NCBI RefSeq assembly: GCF_946479275.1 | Contig: NZ_CAMLFE010000005.1 | Location: 282,700 to 346,699 of the forward strand | Direction: 5' to 3' | Source of the DNA: an uncultured Bartonella sp. | GTDB lineage: Bacteria; Pseudomonadota; Alphaproteobacteria; Rhizobiales; Rhizobiaceae | DNA length: 64,000 nt | Part shown: positions 27,225 through 35,767 of the stretch, in pieces | Layout of the letters: each line of letters opens with the position of its first letter | Numbering within the stretch: the stretch's first letter is position 1 | The notes under the pieces: model-generated | Databases searched by the model: none | Seen by the model: only the letters and a program-made list of their open reading frames with translations | Told to the model about the DNA's origin: nothing | Translations under genes and position numbers: made by a program

Positions 27225-29270
27225 TCATGATTTTATTGAATTTTTATCGGCACCGTCTTTCAAACTTTTCTGCTCGCTATCATAAAAATTTTTGACGGCA
27301 CGAAACTTGATAAAAGCCCCTATCGGAATTTGTGCTGCAAGGTCGACCTGATCTTCAACAAGATTGGCAATAACCGGATAACCGCCGGTAACAGGCCGAT
27401 CACGCAAAAACAAAACCGGCTCGCCATTTGCAGGTACTTCTATTGCCCCCGTTACTGTGCCTTCACTCGGCAATTCATCGCTTCGCGAGCGCTCGAGACG
27501 GGCGTCACTTTGTAATCTTATGCCAATTCTGTTGGAAGCTGCCGTCACTTGCCACGGTTTTTCAAGAAACATCGCAATCGAATGCTCTGTAAACCAGTCG
27601 GTACGCGGCCCCATGACCACATCAAGCACCACTTTATCGCCCGCTTCCGGCAAGAAGTAAGGATCATCAAGCGACAATAAAACCGGCCGCAAAGGGCTAT
27701 CATTGGCTATAAACACTTTATCACCTGCCAATAGCGGTTTCGGCCCCAAATTGGAAAGACTGTCAAAAGATGCACTTTTCAAAACCGGTTCAACTTTAAA
27801 GCCACCGCGCAAAGCCATATAGCTGCGAAAGCCTGCCAATGGTTGTCCAAGAATGATTTCATCGCCTTCATCAATGGAGAGCGGTGTGTTTTTTTCAAAA
27901 ACAAAAACCGTGCCTTTTGTCGATTTGACCGTAATTGGCAGGTTAGCACCGGTCAAAGCAATAACCGATGGTTGCAATGCTTTTATACGCGAATTTCCAT
28001 AGGTAAATTCCAGCACCGGTTGTTCAAGAGAATTGCCGACAAGCCGGTTGGCATTGGCCATTGCTTTCTGGTCAAGTGCCCCTGAAGGGGAAAGCCCTTG
28101 CGAGGATTGGAACAAACGCCCGCGATCTTGAAACGTAACCGGCATCAATGTTGTAAGCAATTTGAAAACCGCATCTTCTTCAGGCGTTAAGCTCGTTTCG
28201 TGGCCAGAAATTCCGTCGTTGTCATGACTGCCCGTTTTCCCGATGCCCGTTGCTATCCCGATGCCCGTTGTTTTCCCGATTTCTGTTGCTTTTCTGATAC
28301 CCGTTGTTTTCCCGATACCCGATGCTTCGGCTTCATCACCCGTTTTTGTTAAACCGGCCTTTTCATTCGGCTCTATCGCTTTCGTTGCAGCACCGTTCTT
28401 TAAAGCTTGGCTATTCGCTCTCACCGGCACTGATTTTCTCTCGTCGGGCGAAAAAAAGTTTTGTGATTTTTCCTGCTCGGCAGTCTCAATCCTGTCATTT
28501 TTCATTTGTTTTTCGAAAAGAGTTCCGGCTTTTTCATTCGGGGATAAGGAAAAGCTTGTCACTCCTTCGAAATGTGGCGAATAATCTTTCGTCACATCGA
28601 CAAAATGCACCCTGTCACCGGGTTTTAAAAGTGAAGGCGGGTCGCGGTCGAGATCAAACATTTTAACATCTGTCCGCCCGATCAATTGCCAACCACCGGG
28701 GCTTGGTTGCGGATAGACACCACCGAATTTACCTGCAAGCGCTACAGAACCGGCAGGAATGGATTTTCGTGGTGACGCACGCCTTGGAACATTAAAAATG
28801 GGATCGCCGCCCGTCAAATAGGCAAAACCGGGAGCAAAGCCGCAAAACGCAACCTGATAATGACTTTCCGTATGGCGGCGGATGACCTCTTCACGGTCAA
28901 TTTTTAAAAGAGCAGCAACATCATCAAGATCTTCCCCGTCATAGACAACCGGTATCTCGACAAGTTTGCCGCTTTTTTGCTGCCCTTTTTCGAGTTTCAA
29001 TCCCGCAATTTCTGTTTCCAAAGTGGTCTCGTCGGCAAGCAGGGGATCAAAAGTGACGAGCAAAGTCCGCGCCGCCGGAATAATTTCGACAATAGCTTGC
29101 AGATTGTCCTGACCCTGAAACTTTTCTTGATCTTTAAGATTTTCTTGATCTTGCAGATTATTCTTTCCGCTCCGAATTTCTTGCTGCAAGCGGTCAAACA
29201 AAGCCAATGTTTCTTCAAGATCGGCAAGCTCGATCATAAAGGCCGAATTATTGACACCAAGAAAGCGCAT
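27225..29270 (-). CDS. pxpBC: Fused 5-oxoprolinase subunits PxpB-PxpC
   Basis: A 681-residue fusion of the two halves (KipI-like PxpB, about residues 1-230; KipA-like PxpC, about 365-660) which with PxpA hydrolyse 5-oxoproline to glutamate using ATP. PxpB shows HTESHYQVAFCGFAPGFAYL and FGGVYPQPSPGGWQLIGRT. PxpC begins at VTFQDRGRLFQSSQGLSPSGALDQ. Between them is a linker of about 130 residues rich in Lys, Glu, Ala and Gly, with reiterated TGIGK/TEIGK units (about 28230-28330). Start chosen at ATG 29270, where the family starts; a TTG at 29291 is possible. Most genomes keep the two as separate genes, so both the fusion and the long linker are unusual. Confidence 0.88.
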   Translation of the reverse strand: MRFLGVNNSAFMIELADLEETLALFDRLQQEIRSGKNNLQDQENLKDQEKFQGQDNLQAIVEIIPAARTLLVTFDPLLADETTLETEIAGLKLEKGQQKSGKLVEIPVVYDGEDLDDVAALLKIDREEVIRRHTESHYQVAFCGFAPGFAYLTGGDPIFNVPRRASPRKSIPAGSVALAGKFGGVYPQPSPGGWQLIGRTDVKMFDLDRDPPSLLKPGDRVHFVDVTKDYSPHFEGVTSFSLSPNEKAGTLFEKQMKNDRIETAEQEKSQNFFSPDERKSVPVRANSQALKNGAATKAIEPNEKAGLTKTGDEAEASGIGKTTGIRKATEIGKTTGIGIATGIGKTGSHDNDGISGHETSLTPEEDAVFKLLTTLMPVTFQDRGRLFQSSQGLSPSGALDQKAMANANRLVGNSLEQPVLEFTYGNSRIKALQPSVIALTGANLPITVKSTKGTVFVFEKNTPLSIDEGDEIILGQPLAGFRSYMALRGGFKVEPVLKSASFDSLSNLGPKPLLAGDKVFIANDSPLRPVLLSLDDPYFLPEAGDKVVLDVVMGPRTDWFTEHSIAMFLEKPWQVTAASNRIGIRLQSDARLERSRSDELPSEGTVTGAIEVPANGEPVLFLRDRPVTGGYPVIANLVEDQVDLAAQIPIGAFIKFRAVKNFYDSEQKSLKDGADKNSIKS
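28225..28330 (-). repeat. In-frame tandem repeats in the PxpB-PxpC linker
   Basis: About six imperfect units built on CCCGTTGTTTTCCCGAT (plus strand) run head to tail. In the minus frame they encode G-I-G-K-T-T and related variants. Units are 15-18 bases, so frame is kept. Such runs usually grow by slippage. Confidence 0.7.
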
Positions 29271-29287
29271 AGGAAAAAGACACTCCC

Positions 29288-30049
29288 TCAATCAACAAAT
29301 GGCTTTAAGGAAACGCCGGCTTTTTCAAGACCGGCTTTGACAGCTTTGGCCATCAACACGGCACTCGGACTGTCGCCATGGAGGCAAATAGACTGTGCAT
29401 CAAGGGTAATCTCCTTGCCATCAATCGCGATAATTTTGCCTGTCTCGACAAATTTCACCATACGTTCGGCAACGATAGCAGGGTCACTCAGCACAGCACC
29501 TTTTTCACGGCGGGATAGAAGTGTCCCGTCACTCTTATAAGCACGGTCGGCAAAAGCTTCTGCCACCACAACAAGTCCGGCTTCACGGGCAAAAGGAATA
29601 AGAGCCGAACCCGCCAATGCCATAAGAACGAGTGACGGCTCGACCGCCTTGATCGCATTGATAACGGCTTTTGCCTGACGCATATCATGGGCAATTGTAT
29701 TGTAGAGCGCACCATGTGGCTTGACATAGGAAACTCTGGTTCCTGCCGCTTTGGCAAGCCCCATAAGTGCGCCGATCTGATAAATGGAGTCGCCCGTCAA
29801 TTCACTATCGGTCGGGTCCATATTGCGACGCCCGAAACCCACAAGATCACGATAGCCGATATGGGCACCGACGCGCACTTTATTCTTCTTGGCTGCCTCA
29901 AGTGTGCGCAGGATTCCTGCCGGATCACCGGCATGAAAACCGCAAGCAACATTGGCACTGGTTACAATGGAAAGCATTTCACTGTCTTCCCCCATCTTCC
30001 AGGGGCCAAAACTTTCACCAAGGTCGCTGTTCAAATCAATAGATTTCAT
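29288..30049 (-). CDS. pxpA: 5-oxoprolinase subunit PxpA (LamB/YcsF family)
   Basis: A 253-residue TIM-barrel-like protein. The N-terminus [14 protein letters not shown] and the [13 protein letters not shown] block are diagnostic, as are VKPHGALYN and [12 protein letters not shown] later. With PxpBC, encoded 17 bases downstream, it makes the ATP-dependent 5-oxoprolinase. 5-Oxoproline forms from glutathione, gamma-glutamyl peptides and glutamine, which fits the neighbouring peptide/glutathione transporter. It is divergent from a GntR regulator. Confidence 0.93.
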   Translation of the reverse strand: MKSIDLNSDLGESFGPWKMGEDSEMLSIVTSANVACGFHAGDPAGILRTLEAAKKNKVRVGAHIGYRDLVGFGRRNMDPTDSELTGDSIYQIGALMGLAKAAGTRVSYVKPHGALYNTIAHDMRQAKAVINAIKAVEPSLVLMALAGSALIPFAREAGLVVVAEAFADRAYKSDGTLLSRREKGAVLSDPAIVAERMVKFVETGKIIAIDGKEITLDAQSICLHGDSPSAVLMAKAVKAGLEKAGVSLKPFVD

Positions 30050-30092
30050 TCTACCCTCCCTTTGCCGAATATAGATTTTTGTTTATTTTACA

Positions 30093-30125
30093 TTGTTGAA
30101 CAATCTAACTTTGATTGTTAGACAT
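30093..30125. promoter_or_regulatory. Two FCD/GntR-type operator sites
   Basis: TTGTTGAACAA at 30093-30103 is a perfect palindrome and fits the FadR-subfamily consensus TNGTNNNACNA exactly. A second near-match, TTGTTAGACAT, starts 22 bases later (30115-30125), about two helical turns away. They lie between pxpA and the divergent FCD-type GntR gene, so that protein is the probable ligand. Confidence 0.65.
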
Positions 30126-30279
30126 TGCAATCATGTTCTTTCTCAAATAAACTTGTAAATATATTCAGAGGATGGTGAAGCGGGAGGATTGCGGTTCTGC
30201 TATCCGGTTTCATGCATTTCAATTCAAGACTTTGCGCGAGCGCTTGCGCTTGCTTGAAAATCGAGGGGTGGGTAGGATT

Positions 30280-30936
30280 ATGAAAACCAGCAAAGATGAA
30301 ATATCGCTTGCAGACCAGACCGTCAAAGCGATTGAAACGGGTATTATCAATGGCCAGTATCACCCGGGCGAGCATTTGAGTGAAGCAACGCTTGCAAAAA
30401 AACTGTCGGTCTCACGCAATACTTTACGTGAAGCATTCCGGATGCTGACCAAAAACGGGCTTGTCGAATATTGTGCCAATCGCGGTGTTTTTGTGGCGGT
30501 TCCCGACTTCAATACGATTGTCGATGTTTACAATGCGCGCCGTATTATCGAAGTGGGCGCGGTGCGCAACGTGCATTTCCCTCATCCCTCTATCAGCTTG
30601 ATGGAACGGGTGGTGGAAAAATCGGAACGCCTTTGCGAGGAAAAAAAATGGCAGGATGTCGGCACAGCCGATATGGAATTTCACCAATTGCTGGTAAGCC
30701 TTGGAAATAGCCCGCGTCTTGACCGGCTATTTGTCGAACTCACAATCGAACTCAGATTAATCTTCGGCCTTGTGGCCGACTTGCGCTCGCTTCATCAGCC
30801 TTTTGTCGCCATGAACCGCAATATCGTCGAAGGCTTAAAAAAAGAAAAGCCGAAAAAAGCAGCGCGCCTTCTCAAGGCTTATCTCAAACAATCCGAAAGG
30901 TTGATTATGAGAGCTTATACGGCACTGCAAAAATAA
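30280..30936 (+). CDS. GntR-family (FCD domain) transcriptional regulator
   Basis: A 218-residue regulator. The winged helix is near the start (QTVKAIETGIINGQYHPGEHLSEATLAKKLSVSRNTLREAFRML) with the typical SRNTLREA recognition helix, and the FCD effector domain covers about residues 85-210 (YNARRIIEVGAVR, MEFHQLLVSLG, MNRNIVEGLKK). The conserved D/H metal ligands of FCD domains are partly visible. I start at ATG 30280 because the domain begins there; an ATG at 30172 adds 36 residues of unrelated sequence. It faces pxpA across two matching operator sites and is likely to control 5-oxoproline use. Confidence 0.87.
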   Translation: MKTSKDEISLADQTVKAIETGIINGQYHPGEHLSEATLAKKLSVSRNTLREAFRMLTKNGLVEYCANRGVFVAVPDFNTIVDVYNARRIIEVGAVRNVHFPHPSISLMERVVEKSERLCEEKKWQDVGTADMEFHQLLVSLGNSPRLDRLFVELTIELRLIFGLVADLRSLHQPFVAMNRNIVEGLKKEKPKKAARLLKAYLKQSERLIMRAYTALQK

Positions 30937-31374
30937 CGCCTCGCTTCTCCGTTCTGTCGTTATCTTTTGCTTTTTTCGTGCGGCGTATATTCCAGCTCGT
31001 TATTTCACGCCGTATATCCCACACCGGCATTTTACATTGTTTGCCCCACACCGGCATTTTCTACCGTGTTTTTAACTGGAAGTGCCGGTTATTTCCGCGC
31101 CGTTTTCAGGTTGATCTGTTCATACTGTTTGTGACATGAAAAATATATGTCATGTTCTTTTACAAACTATCGCCTCTTATTGCCGGATAATGTGACAATG
31201 GTTTTCGCATCAATTTTGCCTTTGTTCTTTATACATCCTGTTTTATTCAAACTGTTCAATAGAGCTTCCGGAAGGGCTTCAAGGCAAATATAGATGTTGC
31301 TTTTATTAAAACAGGCTAGCCCATTTTGTTACTCATGCTAGACTTGTTTTATCAAGATAATAAAGGGCGTGCCC
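30937..31374. other. Intergenic with a short direct repeat
   Basis: No gene seen. A 16-base word, CCCACACCGGCATTTT, occurs at 31018-31033 and again at 31045-31060 (period 27). Similar GCCGTATAT words lie just before. The last bases hold the ribosome site of the LysR gene. Confidence 0.45.
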
Positions 31375-32271
31375 ATGCTTCGAGAAAATATCGCCGATCT
31401 TATGGCCTTTATGGTTGTTGCCGAAGAAAAAAGCTTTACCAAAGCTGCCCTGAAGCTCAATATATCACAATCGGCTTTGAGCCATTCGATAAAAAATCTG
31501 GAAGATCGCCTGCATTTACAATTGTTGCGCCGCACCACACGTTCGGTTGCACCGACCAATATTGGCGAACGACTTCTCGAACTTTATACCCCCCATCTTG
31601 TGGAGATGGAAAGCGAGCTCACAAATCTCTGCGAGACAATCGACCACCCATCCGGCACAATCCGCATAACCGCACCCGATTATGCGGCAAAATCCATTTT
31701 ATGGCCGAAGCTTTGCCCGCTTCTTGCGAAATATTCCGATATTCATCTTGAAATTTCGATTGATTATGCTTTGACCGACATTGTGGCCGAGCGCTTCGAC
31801 GCCGGTGTGCGGCTTGGTGAACAGGTCGAGAAAGATATGATCGCGTTAAAAATCGGGCCGGATCTCCGCATGGCGGCTGTCGCTTCACCACACTATCTTG
31901 AAACCCATTCTGTTCCGGAAACGCCGCGCGATCTTCTCGAGCATCAATGCATCAATCTTCGATTGCCAACGTCGGGCGGTTTTTACGTCTGGGAATTTGA
32001 AGAAAATGGCCATGAATGCAAAATAAGGGTCGAAGGGCAATTAAGCTTCAACACGATCGATCAGGCATTGGATGCTGCCGAAGCCGGTTTCGGCATTGCC
32101 TATACAACCGAAGATGCTGTGGTCGAACGGGTGGCAAGCGGGCGGCTTAAACGCATTCTTGAAAATTATTGCCCGCCATTTCCGGGATATTATCTCTATT
32201 ATCCGACACGACGCCAACATACCGCCGCTTTTCAACTGGTTATCGATTGTTTGCGCTACAAGGCTTTATGA
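31375..32271 (+). CDS. LysR-family transcriptional regulator
   Basis: A 298-residue regulator. The N-terminal helix-turn-helix (about residues 5-62) contains SFTKAALKLNISQSALSHSIKNLEDRL, and the effector domain starts near 90 (GTIRITAPDYAAKSILWPKL). The subtype resembles regulators that control neighbouring oxidoreductases. AAGGG is seven bases before ATG 31375; a GTG at 31369 is less likely. The downstream SDR gene, 444 bases away on the same strand, is the nearest candidate target. Confidence 0.87.
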   Translation: MLRENIADLMAFMVVAEEKSFTKAALKLNISQSALSHSIKNLEDRLHLQLLRRTTRSVAPTNIGERLLELYTPHLVEMESELTNLCETIDHPSGTIRITAPDYAAKSILWPKLCPLLAKYSDIHLEISIDYALTDIVAERFDAGVRLGEQVEKDMIALKIGPDLRMAAVASPHYLETHSVPETPRDLLEHQCINLRLPTSGGFYVWEFEENGHECKIRVEGQLSFNTIDQALDAAEAGFGIAYTTEDAVVERVASGRLKRILENYCPPFPGYYLYYPTRRQHTAAFQLVIDCLRYKAL

Positions 32272-32715
32272 TAGCATGTCATGTTCCCCCGCGCATTTTA
32301 CATTTCAATTTCCGATAAGGCTTAAAAAAAGGGGGCTATCTGCCATTTCGGGTTTTTCATCGCGGCTCATTCTATCCGTTTAACCCTTCTAGTCCCGTGT
32401 TATCGCAGATTTGTTTTACGGTTCATTCTCCCCTTCCCGTAAATTTGTTTTATGATTTCCCGATATTTCTGCTGCCTCTCCTGAACCTTGCCTTTTCAAA
32501 TTGTCAGACTGGGAGGGTTTTTGGCCGGTAAACTTTGAGAACCATATATTGGCAAATCAGCTTGTTTTATGAAAATTTTGCATAAAGCCTAGTCTCTTGC
32601 ACCTTCTTTTAGAAGAAGTGCTTTTCGGATTAATCTCGCTCATAATAAGCAACCACGCATTGTCGATAAAAGATAGCGCAAATTCGAAAGTGCATTTTGT
32701 GAAGGGTTTTAAAAG
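32272..32715. other. Intergenic, no supported gene
   Basis: About 440 bases, with runs of short T- and C-rich words. I see no reading frame with a good start and no clear hairpin. It must hold the promoter of the SDR gene. Confidence 0.4.
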
Positions 32716-33546
32716 ATGGTCAAACGCAACTGGGTGATAACCGGTGTTTCAAGCGGTTTCGGCTATGAAATGGTCAAACAGGTTTTAAGCCGCGGCGATA
32801 ACGTATTGGGAACTGTGCGCAAGACTCAACCTGTCGAAGAGTTGATTGCCCGCTATCCTGATCAATTTCATGTCGAAATTGTCGATATGAGAGACCGGAA
32901 AGCCGTGACACAACTTGGGCAAAAGGCCGAAGAATTGTTTTCAACAATCGATGTGATTGTCAGCAATGCCGGATATGGATTGTTCGGAGCGGCAGAAGAG
33001 TTATCGGATGAAGAAATTGACGATATTATCGCAACCAATCTCACCGGCTCGATCGCCTTTATCCGCGCCTTCTTGCCCATTATGAGGAAAAAACAAAATG
33101 GGCGTATCATCCAGATTTCCTCCTATGGGGGCGAAGTCGCTTTTGCGGGAAATTCGCTTTATCCCGCGACAAAATGGGGCATTGAAGGATTTTGTGACTC
33201 GCTTTCACAAGAAATGGCGCCATTCAATATTGGCGTGACCATTGTCGAACCCGGTGGAGCTAGAACCGAATTCCGCTATAAAAGTGCAAAAATTGCAAAG
33301 CCGATCAAGGCTTATGACAACACGCCCGCCCACGCTTTCCAGAAAATGCTTGATCGGAAAAACGGTTTGGCCGCAGGTGATCCCGAACGTATGGCTGCCC
33401 GCATTATCGAAAGTGTCGATATAACGCCCGCACCGTTACGCATGGTGCTCGGTTCAGGTGCTTTAAAAACCACCATCGAAGTTCTCGAAAAACGGCTTGA
33501 AGACTTTAAAGGGCAGGAACAACTTGCCGCCTCAACCGATTTTTAA
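32716..33546 (+). CDS. SDR family oxidoreductase
   Basis: A 276-residue short-chain dehydrogenase/reductase. The Rossmann motif is TGVSSGFG (about residues 9-16), SNAG is near 85, and the catalytic pair is Y-x-x-x-K in YPATKWG. After the active site, PGGARTEF replaces the usual PG.v.T, as in ketoreductase-like relatives. The substrate is not predictable. AAGGG lies upstream of the ATG. Confidence 0.87.
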   Translation: MVKRNWVITGVSSGFGYEMVKQVLSRGDNVLGTVRKTQPVEELIARYPDQFHVEIVDMRDRKAVTQLGQKAEELFSTIDVIVSNAGYGLFGAAEELSDEEIDDIIATNLTGSIAFIRAFLPIMRKKQNGRIIQISSYGGEVAFAGNSLYPATKWGIEGFCDSLSQEMAPFNIGVTIVEPGGARTEFRYKSAKIAKPIKAYDNTPAHAFQKMLDRKNGLAAGDPERMAARIIESVDITPAPLRMVLGSGALKTTIEVLEKRLEDFKGQEQLAASTDF

Positions 33547-33783
33547 AAGAGATGAAACAACCCTGTTCTTAAATCTCCGGCAAAGTCGAATATCAGAGTG
33601 CTATGGGTTCATTCAGAAGATGCGTTTCAGCCAAAGGGAAACATTTTTAACCAGAAGATCAATAGCGTTCGGCAAAATTATCAGCTCTGTTCCTTCATGC
33701 TGTAACGCCTAAATGATTGCGTTTTTTCATCGGCAACTGTCAAATACGTTGCCGAAAGCCCGATCTATTGCTTTTAACGCTCA

Positions 33784-34542
33784 TTATTCCCGATTTTTCT
33801 CACGGTGTATTTTATAGCGCAGTGCAATAACACCCTGACCGGCATTTTTGACCTCCAGCAATTCGAGTGACTGGCCGGCAGCCGGATTTTCTGTCACAGA
33901 AACCTTTCCTCCCGTTCCGCTATTATCCGTGCGAGGTGACCAATCAAATAATGAAGGTGCGGCTTTGCGCCCGTCAATACCGGGATAGATCATCACACTC
34001 AATTCATTAATAAGCCCGTTTTCCAGAAATGCTCCGTTAATCGTGCCGCCACCTTGCAAAACAATTCGCTTCATATTGAAGAAACGCCCAAGACTTTCCA
34101 TGGCTTCCACAAGATCATTTCCATCTTCACCGGCGAAGACATAGGAAATTTCCAAGCTACGAAGATGTTCCAGATAGGCTTGCGAAATTTTTTTGCCCAA
34201 AACAACAATGATGTTTTCGCCGCAAACTTTGTCGCCTTCATATTTGATGCGCCCATGGCGATCCACAACAATGCATAGCCGTTTTGTTTCGCGCTTGCCG
34301 ATAAAAGGTTGCGGGTCAATCACTCTTACAGGATTTGGGTCATTGAATTCCTGCTTTGCAAAATGCCTTTGGACGGTAACCCGCCCCAACATTTCCGCGT
34401 CGCAATTGAAACTGTCGCTAAGGTCATAATAGGAAATGGTCGCCTTATCATTTTCTGTCCCGTCATAAGGCGCAGTCCAATGATCTTCCACGATTTTTCC
34501 GTCAATCGATGTCATCATATGGCAAATTATAAAAGGGCGCAT
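33784..34542 (-). CDS. RibD C-terminal domain (dihydrofolate-reductase-like) protein
   Basis: A 252-residue NADPH-dependent reductase-fold protein. The N-terminus MRPFIICHMMTSIDGKI matches the first strand and the conserved S-x-D-G-K of RibD-C/DHFR-like proteins, and ILQGGGTINGAFLENGLINELSVMIYP is the family's second hallmark. No deaminase domain is present, so it is not a full RibD. AAGGAG is seven bases before ATG 34542. Role unknown; such proteins are often annotated as deaminase/reductase. Confidence 0.82.
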   Translation of the reverse strand: MRPFIICHMMTSIDGKIVEDHWTAPYDGTENDKATISYYDLSDSFNCDAEMLGRVTVQRHFAKQEFNDPNPVRVIDPQPFIGKRETKRLCIVVDRHGRIKYEGDKVCGENIIVVLGKKISQAYLEHLRSLEISYVFAGEDGNDLVEAMESLGRFFNMKRIVLQGGGTINGAFLENGLINELSVMIYPGIDGRKAAPSLFDWSPRTDNSGTGGKVSVTENPAAGQSLELLEVKNAGQGVIALRYKIHREKNRE

Positions 34543-35064
34543 GATTTCTCCTTGAACCATAAAATCATGAAAGAGCAACGAGATAAGCAAAGGCTCGTTG
34601 AAAACAGTCTTCTTGATCTATAAACGCTTGAAGCCCGCTCATAAACCGGCCTCTTTTTCACAAGGCCTATTAGAAAAATTCATCAATAGAGAAGTGGGAA
34701 TGGAAAAGCGGGCTTTGCCTGAAACGCGTTCTTTTTTAAAAGCTCGCAAAAATAAAACATACGGATATATGCGGGAAAAAGTGCATCATAAGCTTTGAAT
34801 CCGTGGGACAAGCCTCTCTCTTTCTCAGAATTGCTTAACCTTCCTTTTTCTTCACCCTCCCTCCCCTTCTTATGACACTCGCTTCCCTTTCCCGGTCGCC
34901 TTGCTCCCCCACTTCTCACCGCCTCCTCCCCGAACTTCCCGATGGTCTTCTATTCCCCGCTTCTTTGCCGATTTTTTTAAAAATTCCTGTTGGTTGTTTC
35001 GGCCTATCTTGCAAAAAAAACAAAACTGGAGAATAGTTTCCTTAAAAGGGAAAGTTTTTGCGAA
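34543..35064. other. Intergenic, no supported gene
   Basis: About 520 bases. Short frames on either strand have poor composition and no ribosome site. There is a pyrimidine-rich stretch at about 34810-34960. Confidence 0.4.
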
Positions 35065-35508
35065 ATGATCGGGACGAGCAAACCATTTTCCGTGGTTATC
35101 AGGGTGTTGTGCATTTTTGCACTGCTCAACCTCGCCTTTGCCCATAATCGCAATTTTCCGGTTTCACCAAACAGATTTGCAAGCCACTCGTCTCACCATC
35201 ATGAAAGCTTCCGGCAGAACCATTCCCATATGGTTTCCGATAGCGACGTTTGCTCGAAAAATGCATCTTCAAAACCGCAAAAATTAAGTAAAAAACACCA
35301 TAATGACAATTCATGTCACGAATTGGGTGCGTGTCACGCCTGCCGCATCGGCGCATCAATGCTCACCCCGCCCGATAGTGTTGAAATCGGCGCGCATAAT
35401 CTTTTTTTGGTCGAGATTTTACTGCCCTATGACGCGGTAACCTTCGGCACGTTTTTTGTAAAATCCAACGCCTCGCCGCGTTCACCGCCATTGTCACTCA
35501 TAAGCTGA
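35065..35508 (+). CDS. Small exported His/Cys-rich protein, probably metal-related
   Basis: A 147-residue protein. Residues about 8-27 (FSVVIRVLCIFALLNLAFA) form a signal peptide or anchor. The mature part is rich in His (HSSHHHESFRQNHSH) and has a C-x(6)-C-x(2)-C pattern in SCHELGACHACR. The layout resembles the DUF2946 group of small exported proteins found beside copper-related genes; I am not certain of the family. It lies 259 bases before a TonB-dependent copper receptor on the same strand, so a part in copper handling is likely. Start at ATG 35065 with GGGAAAG upstream. Confidence 0.6.
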   Translation: MIGTSKPFSVVIRVLCIFALLNLAFAHNRNFPVSPNRFASHSSHHHESFRQNHSHMVSDSDVCSKNASSKPQKLSKKHHNDNSCHELGACHACRIGASMLTPPDSVEIGAHNLFLVEILLPYDAVTFGTFFVKSNASPRSPPLSLIS

Positions 35509-35767
35509 TAGGTTCAATAGATCATCACATCGAATTTTTAAAAAATGACGCCGCCTTTTTAACGACGTGGCGCAAATGTTTGCTGCTATTTTTTTTAAGT
35601 TTTCAATTGTGATTATAAAACTTGGTCAGCCTGTTTTTTCACCGTCAAAACGCATGGTTTAAAGCCTCACAAAAACGAGGCTCAGAGAATGCCGCGCGTG
35701 GCAATTCCCGTTTGTTTTCCATGCCTGACAAAGTTTCAATCCACTTTTTCTTTATGGATTTTAAAAA

